Shown here: piece by piece, positions 26,777 through 36,113 of the stretch
Position numbering within the stretch: position 1 is the first letter of the stretch
Layout of the letters: the number at the start of each line of letters is the position of its first letter
DNA from: Pantoea agglomerans NBRC 102470
GTDB taxonomy: Bacteria > Pseudomonadota > Gammaproteobacteria > Enterobacterales > Enterobacteriaceae
Assembly (NCBI RefSeq): GCF_001598475.1
Contig: NZ_BCZA01000002.1
Location: 496,001-560,000, forward strand
Length of the DNA: 64,000 nt
Direction: 5' to 3'
Notes under the pieces: generated by a model
What the model saw: only the letters and a program-made list of their open reading frames with translations
Told to the model about the DNA's origin: nothing
Database searches by the model: none
Position numbers and translations under genes: made by a program

Positions 26777-28588
26777 GATTTTCTTCAGGTTCTCTTTGTT
26801 CTCGCCCTCTTTCTGGCGATCGATCCACTGATTCAGCCGTGATTTCGCCTCACTCTGCAGCCGGTTACGCAGAACGTCATCCACCGGCAGAGAGTATTGC
26901 AGGTTGTCCCAGCGACCATACATGCGCAGCGGAACCGACTGACTGGAGAGCGCCTTCACCAGCGCATCATCGCCATGCCAGCCGCTGATTTTCAGCCCCA
27001 GGGTCATATCCAGCTGTTGCTGCACCATGTCAACTTTGCCCGCACCCTGCAGGCCCAGATTCTGGCCGTTGCCATTGATATCGCTGAAGCTGAGTACGCC
27101 CTTATTCAGCGCCACCTGTGCGCTAATCGACTCAATCCCCTCATCCACCGCCTGATCGCTGCTGACCTTATCGCTGACCCGCGCCACGGCACGCTGCACC
27201 ATCTGCTGCAGATTCAGCTCTGCCAGCTTCAGGTTGCTGGCACTGATGGTCGCCCTGCCCTGCCAGCGACGTTTGGCTGCTTCGACCGTCAGCGTATCGC
27301 CCGACAGGTCGCCATCCAGACTCAGATTCCCCTGCACGCTTTCCGGCAGTTCAAACGCTTTAAGCAGCGGCTGAATCGCAATTAACCGGAGTTGGGGTTT
27401 AAGGCTGACCCGCGTCTCTGGCTGACGGATATCAATACTGCCGGGAATTGAGAAGCTGCCATTGCCCAGCTTGCCGCTGAGCGTCTTCAGCGTCATCACT
27501 CCCTGCTGATTGCTGGCGTTCACCGAAAGATTGGTCAGAGAGAGTCCGCGCCATACCGCATTGTCAGCCTGTAACTTCAGCGCCAGATCCAGGTCATTCA
27601 GCGGAGAGTCGGCGTTGCTGCGTTCCCGCGGCGCAGCTATTACCGGCGAACGGGCCACGGTGGCGTGCTGCACGCCAGGTGCGTCAGAGACGGGCGCACT
27701 GGTGAGTAAATTATCGACGTTAAGGTTGCTGGCTTTCAGATCCAGTGCCAGCTGCTGCGGTGGCGCAATATGGCCACTGCCCTGCCCGGTCAGGGTGCTG
27801 TCATTGGCGGTGAGCTGCAGATTACTGAAGGAGAGCTGCTGGCGGTCACCATCCCACTCGCCCTGCAGGCTCAGCGAGCCTTTGATCCCCTGTGCCGGAA
27901 TGTCGGCGCCGGACAAGGTGTAATCAAGCTGCTGCAACTGGCCGCTGAGGCGATGGGGATATTGCGCGGCATCCAGCTGGCCTTTGAGATTCAGTGTGGC
28001 GTTGCGCTGGTTGCGCATCAGCGTAGTGCTCAGCGACAGGGTCGCCAGCTTGTTCGCGTCCTGTTCCATATTAATGTTGAGGTCGCGGAAATTATATTCG
28101 TCGCCGCCTGGCTGCTGCCAGATCAACAGACTGTCTGCTACCCGCAGTTTAGCGATATCAAATGACCAGCCGCTGGAAGGCGAAGCCGGCTCCGCATCAC
28201 GCGGACCCTGAGGCGCATTTCTGGCACGCTGCGCGCGGCTATCTGGCGTCACCCGCACTATCGCATTTTTCAGCATCACCTGGCTGACGCTGAGCTGATG
28301 GGATAACAGTGGCCAGAGATCAACATCCAGCCGCATGTTTTCCGCCGAGACCATTGGCTGGCTGGCGCCCGGCGCGGTAAGACTCATCCGGCCGGCCAGA
28401 ATGCTGAGCTGAGGCCAGACGTGCCAGCGCAGATCGCTGCTGACCTCAAGGCGATAACCACTGCGTTGTTCGACCTGCTGCACCATATAGGCACGAAAGT
28501 CGTTGGGATTGACCAGCAGCACCAGCGCGCTCATTCCCGTTACGACCACCACTAACAGGATGGCCAGCGTGGTTATCACTCTTTTCAT
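26765..28588 (-). CDS. asmA: AsmA, inner-membrane-anchored outer-membrane assembly/lipid-transport family protein
   Basis: A 607-residue protein with one N-terminal membrane anchor (VITTLAILLVVVVTGMSALVLLV) and a long periplasmic repeat-rich body. The body starts LVNPNDFRAYMVQQVEQRSGYRLEVSSDLRW, the classic AsmA entry. The C-terminal AsmA_2-like region has VEAAKRRWQGRATISASNLKLAELNLQQMVQRA. AsmA affects outer-membrane protein and lipopolysaccharide levels; the family is now linked to phospholipid movement between membranes. It lies 12 bp after dcd, as in E. coli. The last codons form one arm of the terminator hairpin. Confidence 0.95.
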   Translation of the reverse strand: MKRVITTLAILLVVVVTGMSALVLLVNPNDFRAYMVQQVEQRSGYRLEVSSDLRWHVWPQLSILAGRMSLTAPGASQPMVSAENMRLDVDLWPLLSHQLSVSQVMLKNAIVRVTPDSRAQRARNAPQGPRDAEPASPSSGWSFDIAKLRVADSLLIWQQPGGDEYNFRDLNINMEQDANKLATLSLSTTLMRNQRNATLNLKGQLDAAQYPHRLSGQLQQLDYTLSGADIPAQGIKGSLSLQGEWDGDRQQLSFSNLQLTANDSTLTGQGSGHIAPPQQLALDLKASNLNVDNLLTSAPVSDAPGVQHATVARSPVIAAPRERSNADSPLNDLDLALKLQADNAVWRGLSLTNLSVNASNQQGVMTLKTLSGKLGNGSFSIPGSIDIRQPETRVSLKPQLRLIAIQPLLKAFELPESVQGNLSLDGDLSGDTLTVEAAKRRWQGRATISASNLKLAELNLQQMVQRAVARVSDKVSSDQAVDEGIESISAQVALNKGVLSFSDINGNGQNLGLQGAGKVDMVQQQLDMTLGLKISGWHGDDALVKALSSQSVPLRMYGRWDNLQYSLPVDDVLRNRLQSEAKSRLNQWIDRQKEGENKENLKKIMRP

Positions 28589-28600
28589 TACATCCTCAGA

Positions 28601-29182
28601 TCAGTCTTTGTCGATACGGCTGGCATCAGCGCCCTGCTGACCGCGATATTTCGCATCTTCACGCCGGTTGTAGGGACGCGCAGCCGGGCCTGAAAGCGGT
28701 TCAAAACTCAGCGCGCCGATCAACATGCCGGGACGCAGAGCCAGCGGCAGTTTACCTGAATTGTAGAACTCCAGCACGATACGGCCCTGCCAGCCAGGAT
28801 CGATGCGGTGAGCCGTAACGTGTACCATTAACCCAAGTCGCGCCAGCGATGAACGGCCATCCAGCCAGCCGACCAGATCGTCAGGCAGCGTCACGGACTC
28901 CAGCGTCACCGCCAGCGCCAGCTCTCCCGGATGGAGGAAAAAAGCTTCGCCATCAGGCAACACGATCTCATCGCTCATGACCCGATCCAGTGCCGCGCTC
29001 ACTTCCTGTTTCGGGCCGCTCAGATCGATAAAGGCCGCGGTATGACCGCTGAAGGTGCGGAACTGATTACCCAGACGCACATCGACGGTCGCCCCGTTAA
29101 TGCGCTCGACCGGCGGGCGTGGCTCAATGGCCAGTTTGCCATTGTCCAGCCAGGCTTCAATATCGCGATCGCATAATCTCAT
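28601..29182 (-). CDS. dcd: dCTP deaminase
   Basis: A 193-residue homotrimeric enzyme that turns dCTP into dUTP, the main source of dTTP precursors in enterobacteria. [19 protein letters not shown] opens the protein. The conserved nucleotide-binding and catalytic region reads [25 protein letters not shown], and [13 protein letters not shown] closes it. The start at 29182 matches the family; the frame is open to 29212 but the extra ten residues are not expected. Between udk (81 bp upstream) and asmA, as in E. coli. Confidence 0.97.
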   Translation of the reverse strand: MRLCDRDIEAWLDNGKLAIEPRPPVERINGATVDVRLGNQFRTFSGHTAAFIDLSGPKQEVSAALDRVMSDEIVLPDGEAFFLHPGELALAVTLESVTLPDDLVGWLDGRSSLARLGLMVHVTAHRIDPGWQGRIVLEFYNSGKLPLALRPGMLIGALSFEPLSGPAARPYNRREDAKYRGQQGADASRIDKD

Positions 29183-29263
29183 TGCGGTAACTCCATGGCA
29201 TAAGTGTAGCAAACCGGCATGCGTGCCTGCCGCCGGTCTGCACCACGTCCGGACGGACGTGCG

Positions 29264-29905
29264 TTATTCAAAAAACTGGTTGATTTTCGCCTTGAGGATA
29301 TCGATGGCGATACGGTTTTTTCCGCCGCGCGGCACAATGATATCGGCGTACTGTTTTGATGGCTCGATAAACTGCAGGAACATCGGACGCACGGTCTTCT
29401 GATACTGACTCATTACCGAATCCATTGAGCGGCCACGCTCATTGACGTCACGTTTCATTCGGCGCATCAGACAGATGTCGAGCGGCGTGTCCACGAAGAT
29501 AGAGAAGTTGAGTTCCTGGCGCAGACGGGCATCGGTTAACAGCAGAATGCCTTCAAGGATGATGACCTTTTTTGCGCTCAGATGATGCGTTTGCTGGGTG
29601 CGGGTGTGCTCAACGTAGCTGTAAACCGGCAGCTCAATATCCTGACCGGCTTTGACCGCCTGCAGATGCTGCAACAGCAAATCATGATCCATCGCGCTCG
29701 GATGGTCATAATTGGTTTTAACCCTCTCTTCCATGGTGAGGTGACTTTGATCTTTGTAATAAGCATCTTCCGGGATGACCCCGATGTGCTCGCCACCTAC
29801 CTGATCACGGATTTCACGATAGAGCGTGCTGGCAATTAAACTTTTACCGGATGCGGAAGCGCCGGCAATGCCTACAATCACGCACTGATGAGACTTGTCA
29901 GTCAT
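29264..29905 (-). CDS. udk: Uridine/cytidine kinase
   Basis: A 213-residue salvage kinase that phosphorylates uridine and cytidine. P-loop [11 protein letters not shown] is near residue 12. [30 protein letters not shown] and [20 protein letters not shown] are family signatures. First gene of the udk-dcd-asmA run on the minus strand. The 283-bp region upstream (29906-30188) separates it from the divergent PAP2 gene and should carry both promoters; I could not place them. Confidence 0.97.
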   Translation of the reverse strand: MTDKSHQCVIVGIAGASASGKSLIASTLYREIRDQVGGEHIGVIPEDAYYKDQSHLTMEERVKTNYDHPSAMDHDLLLQHLQAVKAGQDIELPVYSYVEHTRTQQTHHLSAKKVIILEGILLLTDARLRQELNFSIFVDTPLDICLMRRMKRDVNERGRSMDSVMSQYQKTVRPMFLQFIEPSKQYADIIVPRGGKNRIAIDILKAKINQFFE

Positions 29906-30188
29906 ACTTTTTTAAGACCTGATAACTGGAGCCTGCCACTGGTCACACATTACGCGGGCAGCGGACGGGCCGAAATGGAGAGGGTGTGTTCGCGCTAAGT
30001 ATAGGGATTTCGGCCTTTTGATGCCAGAGAAATGGCGTCGGCGACTTTTCAGACTTTCTCCTTTGGACGCCACTCATTTCACCGATAAACTAGCGGCACA
30101 CCATACTATAAAAAAAATGGCCTGCGCGGCGCGCTGTTCAGACAAAGCGTGTCGCTAACGTGACGACCGAAGATGCATCAGGAGTGGT

Positions 30189-30803
30189 ATGCACTGGAAG
30201 ACTTTGACCTATTTTGGCGACAGCATGCTGTTGATTCCAACAGCGGTGATTATTGCGCTGATTTTGCCGTGGAAGAGTGATAATCGTCATACGGTCTTTT
30301 ACTGGATTGTGGCATTTGGCCTGGCTGGCCTGACCGTCAGCATCTCTAAAATTCTGTTTCTGGGGTTTGGCATCGGCAGCGCCCGCTTTAATTTTACCGG
30401 TTTCAGCGGTCATAGTGCCATGTCCGCCACGCTGTGGCCGGTCATGCTATGGCTGATTTCCGGGCGCTGGTCCGCGATGTGGCGCATTGCGGCGATTGGG
30501 GTTGGCTATCTGATTCCCCTGATGGTCGGTTTCTCCCGCCTGGTCATCCACGCACACTCAAAAAGTGAGGTGGTCACCGGGCTGCTGCTGGGCTTCACGC
30601 TGAGCACGGCGTTTCTGATCTCCCAGCGTCGCACCTCGCTCAAAGGCTTCAGCTGGCCGCAGGTCGGTGCTGCGCTGTTAGTGCCGTTTGTATTGATGAG
30701 TCACGGTCGTGTCGCCACCACGCAGCAATTCCTGGAGCGTTTCGCCGCCAGCCTTGCGGGCATGGAGAAACCCTATACCCGCGCCGATCTTTTCCGCCAG
30801 TAA
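30189..30803 (+). CDS. PAP2-family membrane phosphatase, divergent motifs
   Basis: A 204-residue membrane protein with five or six hydrophobic segments, of the type-2 phosphatidic acid phosphatase fold. The recognisable active-site parts are FTGFSGHSAMSA (the PSGH motif with Phe for Pro) and SRLVIHAHSKSEV (SRx5Hx3D with Glu for Asp). A KILFLGFGIGSAR segment stands where KxxxxxxRP is expected. The core Ser, Gly and both His are kept. Such enzymes hydrolyse lipid phosphates such as undecaprenyl diphosphate or phosphatidate; the substrate here is unknown. It lies between udk and dgcE, a position where E. coli has no such gene, so it is an insertion relative to that backbone. Confidence 0.8.
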   Translation: MHWKTLTYFGDSMLLIPTAVIIALILPWKSDNRHTVFYWIVAFGLAGLTVSISKILFLGFGIGSARFNFTGFSGHSAMSATLWPVMLWLISGRWSAMWRIAAIGVGYLIPLMVGFSRLVIHAHSKSEVVTGLLLGFTLSTAFLISQRRTSLKGFSWPQVGAALLVPFVLMSHGRVATTQQFLERFAASLAGMEKPYTRADLFRQ

Positions 30804-30966
30804 TCAACGTGCTGGCAATCAATCTTAGCGTGCCCGTCAATTCGCCGAATAACGGGCAATATTGATTTCACCCCTTTTTTCTTTGCCGGATGTGCTAGCA
30901 TGCAGTGAGAGAATGACTGGTGCCTGATTCGCCATTGTGGAGCGTTGCACCCTGCCGGAAGTCCGC

Positions 30967-33900
30967 ATGACGATAGAGATCCTGTCCCCGCAAAATAGCA
31001 CGCCAAACCGCTGGCTCTCGGCGCTGCTCCTTGGCTGCGTGGTGTTTGTCCTGACACTCTTCTGTCTGGAACTGATCGTCGTCAGCGGCAAAATCTCCCC
31101 GCTCTGGTTTCCGACTACGTTAATGACCGTCGTGGTTTTCCGCTGCCCGTCACGCCAGCTCCCGCTGCTGCTGACAGCCTGCGTGCTTGGCACCGCCGGG
31201 GCTAACGCCATCATCATCGGGCCTGCCCTCTCGAACATTAAATTCGCCCTGCTCAATCTTATCCAGGCCGGTGTGGGTGGCATGCTGCTGCGCGCCCTGC
31301 TGGATCGGCGCGCGCCGCTGGATTCGCTGCATGACTGGGCACGGATGGTACTGTCGGTGGGCATCGTGACGCCGGTGCTCGGCGGCCTGCTGGCACTCTG
31401 GACGCTACAGGTCACCGGCCACGCCTCGTTTCCCTTCTTTTATACCTGGGTGATCTCCGAAATCATCGGCATGCTGGTGTTAGGCCCGATGCTGTTACTG
31501 CTGCCGTGGCCGCTGCGTCGCACGGGGTTCAGCAATCTGCGCCTTGCCGAAGCTCTGCTGACGCTTCTTCTCACCCTCGGGGCCAGTTATCTGGCGCTGC
31601 GCTTTTTGCCGTGGCCCTTTACCTTTATCGTGGTGATCCTCTTCTGGTGCGCGGTTCGCCTGCCCAAGCTGCAGGCGTTCGTGCTGTTCTTCCTGAACGC
31701 CAGTTTTATCTCGATACTGCTCGCCTTTGATCTGGTCACCGTGGTGAACAACAACAGCGCGCTGGGCCCGGTCTCCAGCTGGCTGCCGTTCCTGCTGGTG
31801 CTAATCCCCAGTCACATTATGTCGCTGGTGATGGATGCGTTCCGGCGCGAAAAGCTCCATATCACTGACAGTGAAACCCGCTTCCGTCACGCAATGGAGT
31901 ACTCCGCCATTGGGATGGCGCTGGTGGCGCCCCACGGCATCTGGTTGCAGGTCAACCGCTCGCTGTGCCAGATCCTGGGCTATCCGGCTGAGGAGCTGAA
32001 GCGGCTGACCTTTCAGCAGATCACCCATCCCGACGATCTCAGCCTGGATTTGCAACATGCGAACCGACTGCTGGCGGGTGAGATTGATACCTACACCTTT
32101 GAGAAGCGCTATTTCCGCAAAGATGGCGAGATTGTCTGGGCGCGGCTGACGGTATCGCTGGTGCGCGATGGTAACCAGGAACCGCTCTACTTTATTGCGC
32201 AGATTATCGATATCTCTGAGCTGAAGCAGAGCGAGCAGGTGAATCGCCGGCTGATGGAGCGTATTACGCTGGCCAACGAAGCGGGTGGCATTGGCGTATG
32301 GGAGTGGAACCTGCTGACCGGCGAGATGTTATGGGACAAGCGCATGTACGCGCTGTTTGGTCTTGCCCCGCATGAGTCACCCAGCTATGACCTCTGGATC
32401 CATCTGCTGCATCCCGCCGATCGCGAGTATGCCGCACTGACGGTGCAACAGGCGATTGAGCTTCGCAGCGCGTTTCACATGGAGTACCGCGTGGTCGATG
32501 ACCAGGGACATCGCTGGGTGCGCACTCAGGCCAACCGGCTGCTGAGTAAAGAAGGCCGCATTGAGCGTATGCTGGGCATCTGTCAGGACATCACGCCGCT
32601 ACGCAATCTTAATGAGGCGCTGTTTCAGGAGAAAGAGCGCATGGCGATCACCCTGGATTCGATCGGCGAAGCGGTCATCAGCACCGATAAAGAGATGCGC
32701 GTTGCCTTTATGAATCCGGTGGCGGAGAAAATGAGTGGCTGGTCGCAGGAGCAGGCCGCCGGTCAGCCGCTGAGTGAGCTGCTGCATATCACGCAGGGAC
32801 GTAACGGCCCTGAGGTAGAGAGTTTGCTGTTATGCCAGCTGCCGCCGGAAAAAGTCACCCCCGGTCTCGCTGAAGATCTGGTGCTGCATAGCCCGGATGG
32901 CGGCCATATGGATATTCACTACAGCATCACGCCGCTGCGTTCGGAAGCGGGTCTGGAACAGGGGGCGGTGATGGTCATTCAGGATGTGAGTGAGTCACGC
33001 AAACTGATGAAGCGCCTGAGCTACAGCGCGCTGCATGACACCCTGACCCGTCTGCCTAACCGCGCCAGCTTCGAACTTCAGCTTAAGCGTCTGCTGTTTG
33101 ATGCCGCTGAACATCAGCATCAGCATGTGCTGGTGTTTATCGACCTTGATAAGTTTAAAGCGGTCAATGACAGCGCCGGGCATGCTGCAGGCGATGCGTT
33201 ACTGCGCGAACTCTCCGATCTGATGCAGCACCCTCTGCGCAGCAGCGATTTCCTTGCGCGACTGGGCGGTGATGAGTTTGCACTACTGATGCCCGATTGC
33301 GATATCGCACAGGCACATAATGTGGTGCAGCGCATTGTCGCCGCGGTAAATGATTACCGGTTCCAGTGGCTGGGACGCCTCTATCAGGTCGGTGCCAGCG
33401 CGGGCGTGACGCAGATTTCAGCAGAAAACTATCAGAGCAGCGACGTGCTTTCGCAGGCGGACATCGCCTGTTACAACGCCAAACGCAGCGGGCGCGGACG
33501 GCTGGTGGTCTACGAACAGCATCGCTTACCGCTGTCGGGCAACCATCAGGGCATGGATGCGGCGATGATTGATGCGCTGCAGATCGAACTGCCCGCCTGG
33601 GCCGTTGCCCCGCCAAAAACGCCGCAGGCAGCCTTTATCTGGCTGCTTGAGGTGCAGCTGTTAACCGCTGACGGATTGCTGCTGGATGAGACACTGCTGC
33701 GCAATAACCTGCCTGATGAAACGCTGCGTCGCCGGCTGGATAATAATATTCTTGAGGCTTTTTTCCGCCACGACGTGCAGCGGCTCAATAACAAAGGCAT
33801 TCCGGTGATTCTGCCGCTCAATGCCCAGGTGCTGAGTGATGCCGCCTTTGTGCAGCAACTCTGCCAGCGCTTTGTTGCCGCCGGTCTCTCCAGCAGCGGC

Positions 33901-34302
33901 TGTGGTTTTGCTTTCCCTGCCGCCAGCGTGCTGAGCCAGGGCGATCAGCTCTATGCCGCGCTGCTGCAACTGCGGCAGTGCGGCTGCCGCATCGTATTGC
34001 AGCATTTTGGCCGTAATCTGGATGCTTTTAATCTGCTGAGTGACGAGGTGGTCGATTATCTGGTGCTGGCACCTGAACTGGTTGCCAACGTTCACAATAA
34101 TCTGATGGATGAGATGCTGCTGACCATCATTCAGGGCCAGGCAACACAGCGCAATATCTCGGTGCTGGCCGGTCCGGTTTCGGTACCGGCCCTGCTCAGC
34201 ACCCTGGCTAACCTCGATGTTAATGGCGTCTGGGGCAGTGCCGTGGCGGAGCGCCAGCCGTTGCGTTCACTGGCTGAAGATCACATCTTCGCTATTCGTT
34301 AA
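30967..34302 (+). CDS. dgcE: Diguanylate cyclase DgcE (YegE)
   Basis: An 1111-residue membrane signalling protein. A MASE1-type sensor with about eight hydrophobic segments fills residues 1-300. PAS regions follow (FRHAMEYSAIGMALVAPHGIWLQVN, VWEWNLLTGEMLWDKRMYALFG and MAITLDSIGEAVISTDKEMRVAFMN), then a GGDEF domain with intact RLGGDEFALL near residue 766. The C-terminus is an EAL-like domain that has lost the EAL motif and most catalytic residues. It should make cyclic di-GMP and not break it down. ATG at 30967 is chosen for its GGAAG; a GTG at 30937 is possible. In E. coli DgcE drives the curli and cellulose switch. Confidence 0.93.
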   Translation: MTIEILSPQNSTPNRWLSALLLGCVVFVLTLFCLELIVVSGKISPLWFPTTLMTVVVFRCPSRQLPLLLTACVLGTAGANAIIIGPALSNIKFALLNLIQAGVGGMLLRALLDRRAPLDSLHDWARMVLSVGIVTPVLGGLLALWTLQVTGHASFPFFYTWVISEIIGMLVLGPMLLLLPWPLRRTGFSNLRLAEALLTLLLTLGASYLALRFLPWPFTFIVVILFWCAVRLPKLQAFVLFFLNASFISILLAFDLVTVVNNNSALGPVSSWLPFLLVLIPSHIMSLVMDAFRREKLHITDSETRFRHAMEYSAIGMALVAPHGIWLQVNRSLCQILGYPAEELKRLTFQQITHPDDLSLDLQHANRLLAGEIDTYTFEKRYFRKDGEIVWARLTVSLVRDGNQEPLYFIAQIIDISELKQSEQVNRRLMERITLANEAGGIGVWEWNLLTGEMLWDKRMYALFGLAPHESPSYDLWIHLLHPADREYAALTVQQAIELRSAFHMEYRVVDDQGHRWVRTQANRLLSKEGRIERMLGICQDITPLRNLNEALFQEKERMAITLDSIGEAVISTDKEMRVAFMNPVAEKMSGWSQEQAAGQPLSELLHITQGRNGPEVESLLLCQLPPEKVTPGLAEDLVLHSPDGGHMDIHYSITPLRSEAGLEQGAVMVIQDVSESRKLMKRLSYSALHDTLTRLPNRASFELQLKRLLFDAAEHQHQHVLVFIDLDKFKAVNDSAGHAAGDALLRELSDLMQHPLRSSDFLARLGGDEFALLMPDCDIAQAHNVVQRIVAAVNDYRFQWLGRLYQVGASAGVTQISAENYQSSDVLSQADIACYNAKRSGRGRLVVYEQHRLPLSGNHQGMDAAMIDALQIELPAWAVAPPKTPQAAFIWLLEVQLLTADGLLLDETLLRNNLPDETLRRRLDNNILEAFFRHDVQRLNNKGIPVILPLNAQVLSDAAFVQQLCQRFVAAGLSSSGCGFAFPAASVLSQGDQLYAALLQLRQCGCRIVLQHFGRNLDAFNLLSDEVVDYLVLAPELVANVHNNLMDEMLLTIIQGQATQRNISVLAGPVSVPALLSTLANLDVNGVWGSAVAERQPLRSLAEDHIFAIR

Positions 34303-34377
34303 TTCCGGCGCTGCCCGCTTGCCACCCTGCTGAAGCTGCGCTAAAGTCGCCCCCTTTTTTCCGGCATGGGGGCGAAA

Positions 34378-35742
34378 ATGTTCATAGGATTCGATTACGG
34401 CACGGCTAACTGCTCTATTGCAGTCAGCGAAAATGGCACGCCACGTCTGTTAACGCTGGAAAATGATCAGCGCCTGCTGCCGTCGATGATCTGTGCGCCG
34501 ACCCGCGAGTCGATCAGCGAATGGCTCTATCGTCATCATCAGGTCGCGACACCTGACAGCGAAACCACGGCGCTGCTGCAGCGCGCGCTGCGATATAACC
34601 GCGAAGAAGATATCGACGTCCAGCCCAATAGCGTGCAGTTTGGCCTCACCGCGCTGCAGCACTATATGGTCGATCCCGAAGATGTCTGGTTCGTTAAATC
34701 CCCCAAATCGTTCCTCGGTGCTACTGGCCTGAAGCCACAGCAGATTGCCCTGTTTGAAGATCTGGTCTGCGCCATGATGCTGCATATCCGCAAGCAGGGT
34801 GAAAGCCAGCTTGATCAGGCTATCGATCAGGCTATCGATCAGGCGGTAATCGGCCGACCAGTCAACTTCCAGGGTTTAGGCAGTGAAGAGTCTAACCAGC
34901 AGGCTGAAGGTATTCTGCTGCGCGCCGCTCACCGCGCCGGTTTCCGCGACGTAGAGTTTCAGTTCGAACCGGTGGCGGCCGGACTCGATTTCGAAGCCAC
35001 GCTGCAGCAGGAGACGCGGGTACTGGTGGTGGATATTGGCGGTGGTACTACCGACTGCTCAATGTTGCTGATGGGGCCGAAGTGGCGTGATAAAGCTGAC
35101 CGCCGTGAAAGCCTGCTGGGCCACAGCGGTTGCCGTGTCGGCGGTAACGACCTGGACATCATGCTGACGTTTAAGACCCTGATGCCGCTACTCGGTCTGG
35201 GCGGTAACACCCAGAAAGGCACCGCCCTGCCTGCGCTGCCGTGGTGGAATGCGATCGCCATCAATGATGTGCCGGCACAAAGTGACTTTTACAGTCCCGC
35301 CTGCGGAAAGTGGCTGCGGGATTTAGTGCGTGATGCGGAACAGGGTGACGTAGTGGCTCGCCTGCTGAAAGTGTGGCAGCAGAAGCTCAGTTATCGCCTG
35401 GTACGCGCAGCGGAAGAGAGCAAGATTGCGCTGTCAGCCAGCCCGGCGTATACCGCTTCCCTGGACTTTATTGCCGCCGCATTAGAGACAGAGATTGGCG
35501 TGGATCAGCTGCAGGACGCCATCAGTCAGCCGCTGGAGAAAATTCTGGAACAGGTGCAGCTGGCATTAGCCACCAGCCAGATTAAGCCTGATGTGATTTA
35601 CCTGACCGGCGGCAGTGCGCGTTCGCCGTTGCTGCGCGCGGCGCTGCAGCAGACGCTGCCGGATACACCGATTGTGGGCGGCGATGATTTCGCCTCCGTC
35701 ACCGCAGGGCTGGCCCGCTGGGCGGAAGTGATGTTCCGCTAG
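34378..35742 (+). CDS. yegD: YegD, Hsp70-family chaperone-like protein
   Basis: A 454-residue actin/Hsp70-fold ATPase lacking the usual C-terminal substrate domain. MFIGFDYGTANCSIAV is phosphate loop 1 and VLVVDIGGGTTDCSML phosphate loop 2. IGRPVNFQGLG, FEPVAAGLDFE and VIYLTGGSARSPLL complete the fold. The start at 34378 matches the family; a start at 34366 would add four residues. Compared with the E. coli protein there is a small in-frame tandem expansion (AIDQ repeated) encoded at 34813-34848. The specific client is unknown. Confidence 0.94.
   Translation: MFIGFDYGTANCSIAVSENGTPRLLTLENDQRLLPSMICAPTRESISEWLYRHHQVATPDSETTALLQRALRYNREEDIDVQPNSVQFGLTALQHYMVDPEDVWFVKSPKSFLGATGLKPQQIALFEDLVCAMMLHIRKQGESQLDQAIDQAIDQAVIGRPVNFQGLGSEESNQQAEGILLRAAHRAGFRDVEFQFEPVAAGLDFEATLQQETRVLVVDIGGGTTDCSMLLMGPKWRDKADRRESLLGHSGCRVGGNDLDIMLTFKTLMPLLGLGGNTQKGTALPALPWWNAIAINDVPAQSDFYSPACGKWLRDLVRDAEQGDVVARLLKVWQQKLSYRLVRAAEESKIALSASPAYTASLDFIAAALETEIGVDQLQDAISQPLEKILEQVQLALATSQIKPDVIYLTGGSARSPLLRAALQQTLPDTPIVGGDDFASVTAGLARWAEVMFR
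34813..34848 (+). repeat. 12-bp tandem repeat inside yegD
   Basis: GATCAGGCTATC occurs at 34813-34824 and 34825-34836, and a third partial copy (GATCAGGC) begins at 34837. The repeat is a multiple of three, so it lengthens the protein (DQAIDQAIDQAV) without shifting the frame. It lies in a surface segment just before the conserved IGRPVNFQG motif. Confidence 0.85.
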
Positions 35743-35764
35743 GCTTGCACTGCAATAACAAAGA

Positions 35765-36080
35765 CGGCACCTGAGGGTGTAATGCCAGTCAGTTAAGCGA
35801 CAGGTGATAACGCAGTCTGGTGCCGGGCCCCGGCCTGCTCTGAAGCTTGAGTGCATGTTGTCAGAAAGGGCACGAGAGTGGAGGCCTGAGCGCCTCTGCT
35901 GCTGAAAGGGCTATCCGCAGCGCTCAGGCGTGACGCCGGGCCAGAAGTCCACGCCGGGAAGCGTGGACAGTTCGGGGCCGGCCAGGGAGGGCCGATCCCC
36001 GAACGGTTCGTCGGCACGACGTCAAAGCCGAAGGTACCGCGTGAGCGGCGCGAGGACGGCCCGGCAGCAGCAGAGGTGCT
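35765..36080 (+). ncRNA. Large structured noncoding RNA candidate, HEARO/omega-RNA-like, no IscB gene beside it
   Basis: The 371-bp gap between yegD and oprB has no credible gene but folds heavily on the plus strand. Helices: CACC/GGTG (35768-35779), GCCGG/CCGGC (35822-35834), GTGC/GCAC (35851-35873), GAGGC/GCCTC (35881-35896), GCTGC/GCAGC (35898-35921), GTCCACGC/GCGTGGAC (35947-35968), GTTCGGGG/CCCCGAAC (35970-36004, with inner CGGCC/GGCCG), CGTCG/CGACG (36009-36021), and CCGC/GCGG closed by a GTGA tetraloop (36037-36048). GCCGGGCC (35935-35942) pairs with GGCCCGGC (36058-36065) and encloses four of these. GCCTGAGCG (35884-35892) can pair with CGCTCAGGC (35921-35929), a pseudoknot or switch. 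The overall architecture recalls HEARO (omega) RNAs, but no IscB or IsrB gene follows. Family name tentative; no covariance search was run. Confidence 0.55.
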
Positions 36081-36113
36081 CAGGCCCGTACTGCGGCTCG
36101 CTCGCCCGGAAAA

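Noticed and set aside
35780..35797. TAATGCCAGTCAGTTAAG resembles the remembered end of IS4-family insertion sequences.
   Set aside because: No matching inverted end, transposase frame or target duplication is seen between 35743 and 36113. It may instead be part of the structured RNA. Left as a point to check, not called as a mobile element.
35566..35856. Minus-strand frame of 96 residues across the yegD end and the structured region.
   Set aside because: Half of it is antisense to yegD, and the rest follows GC-rich stems with no family resemblance.
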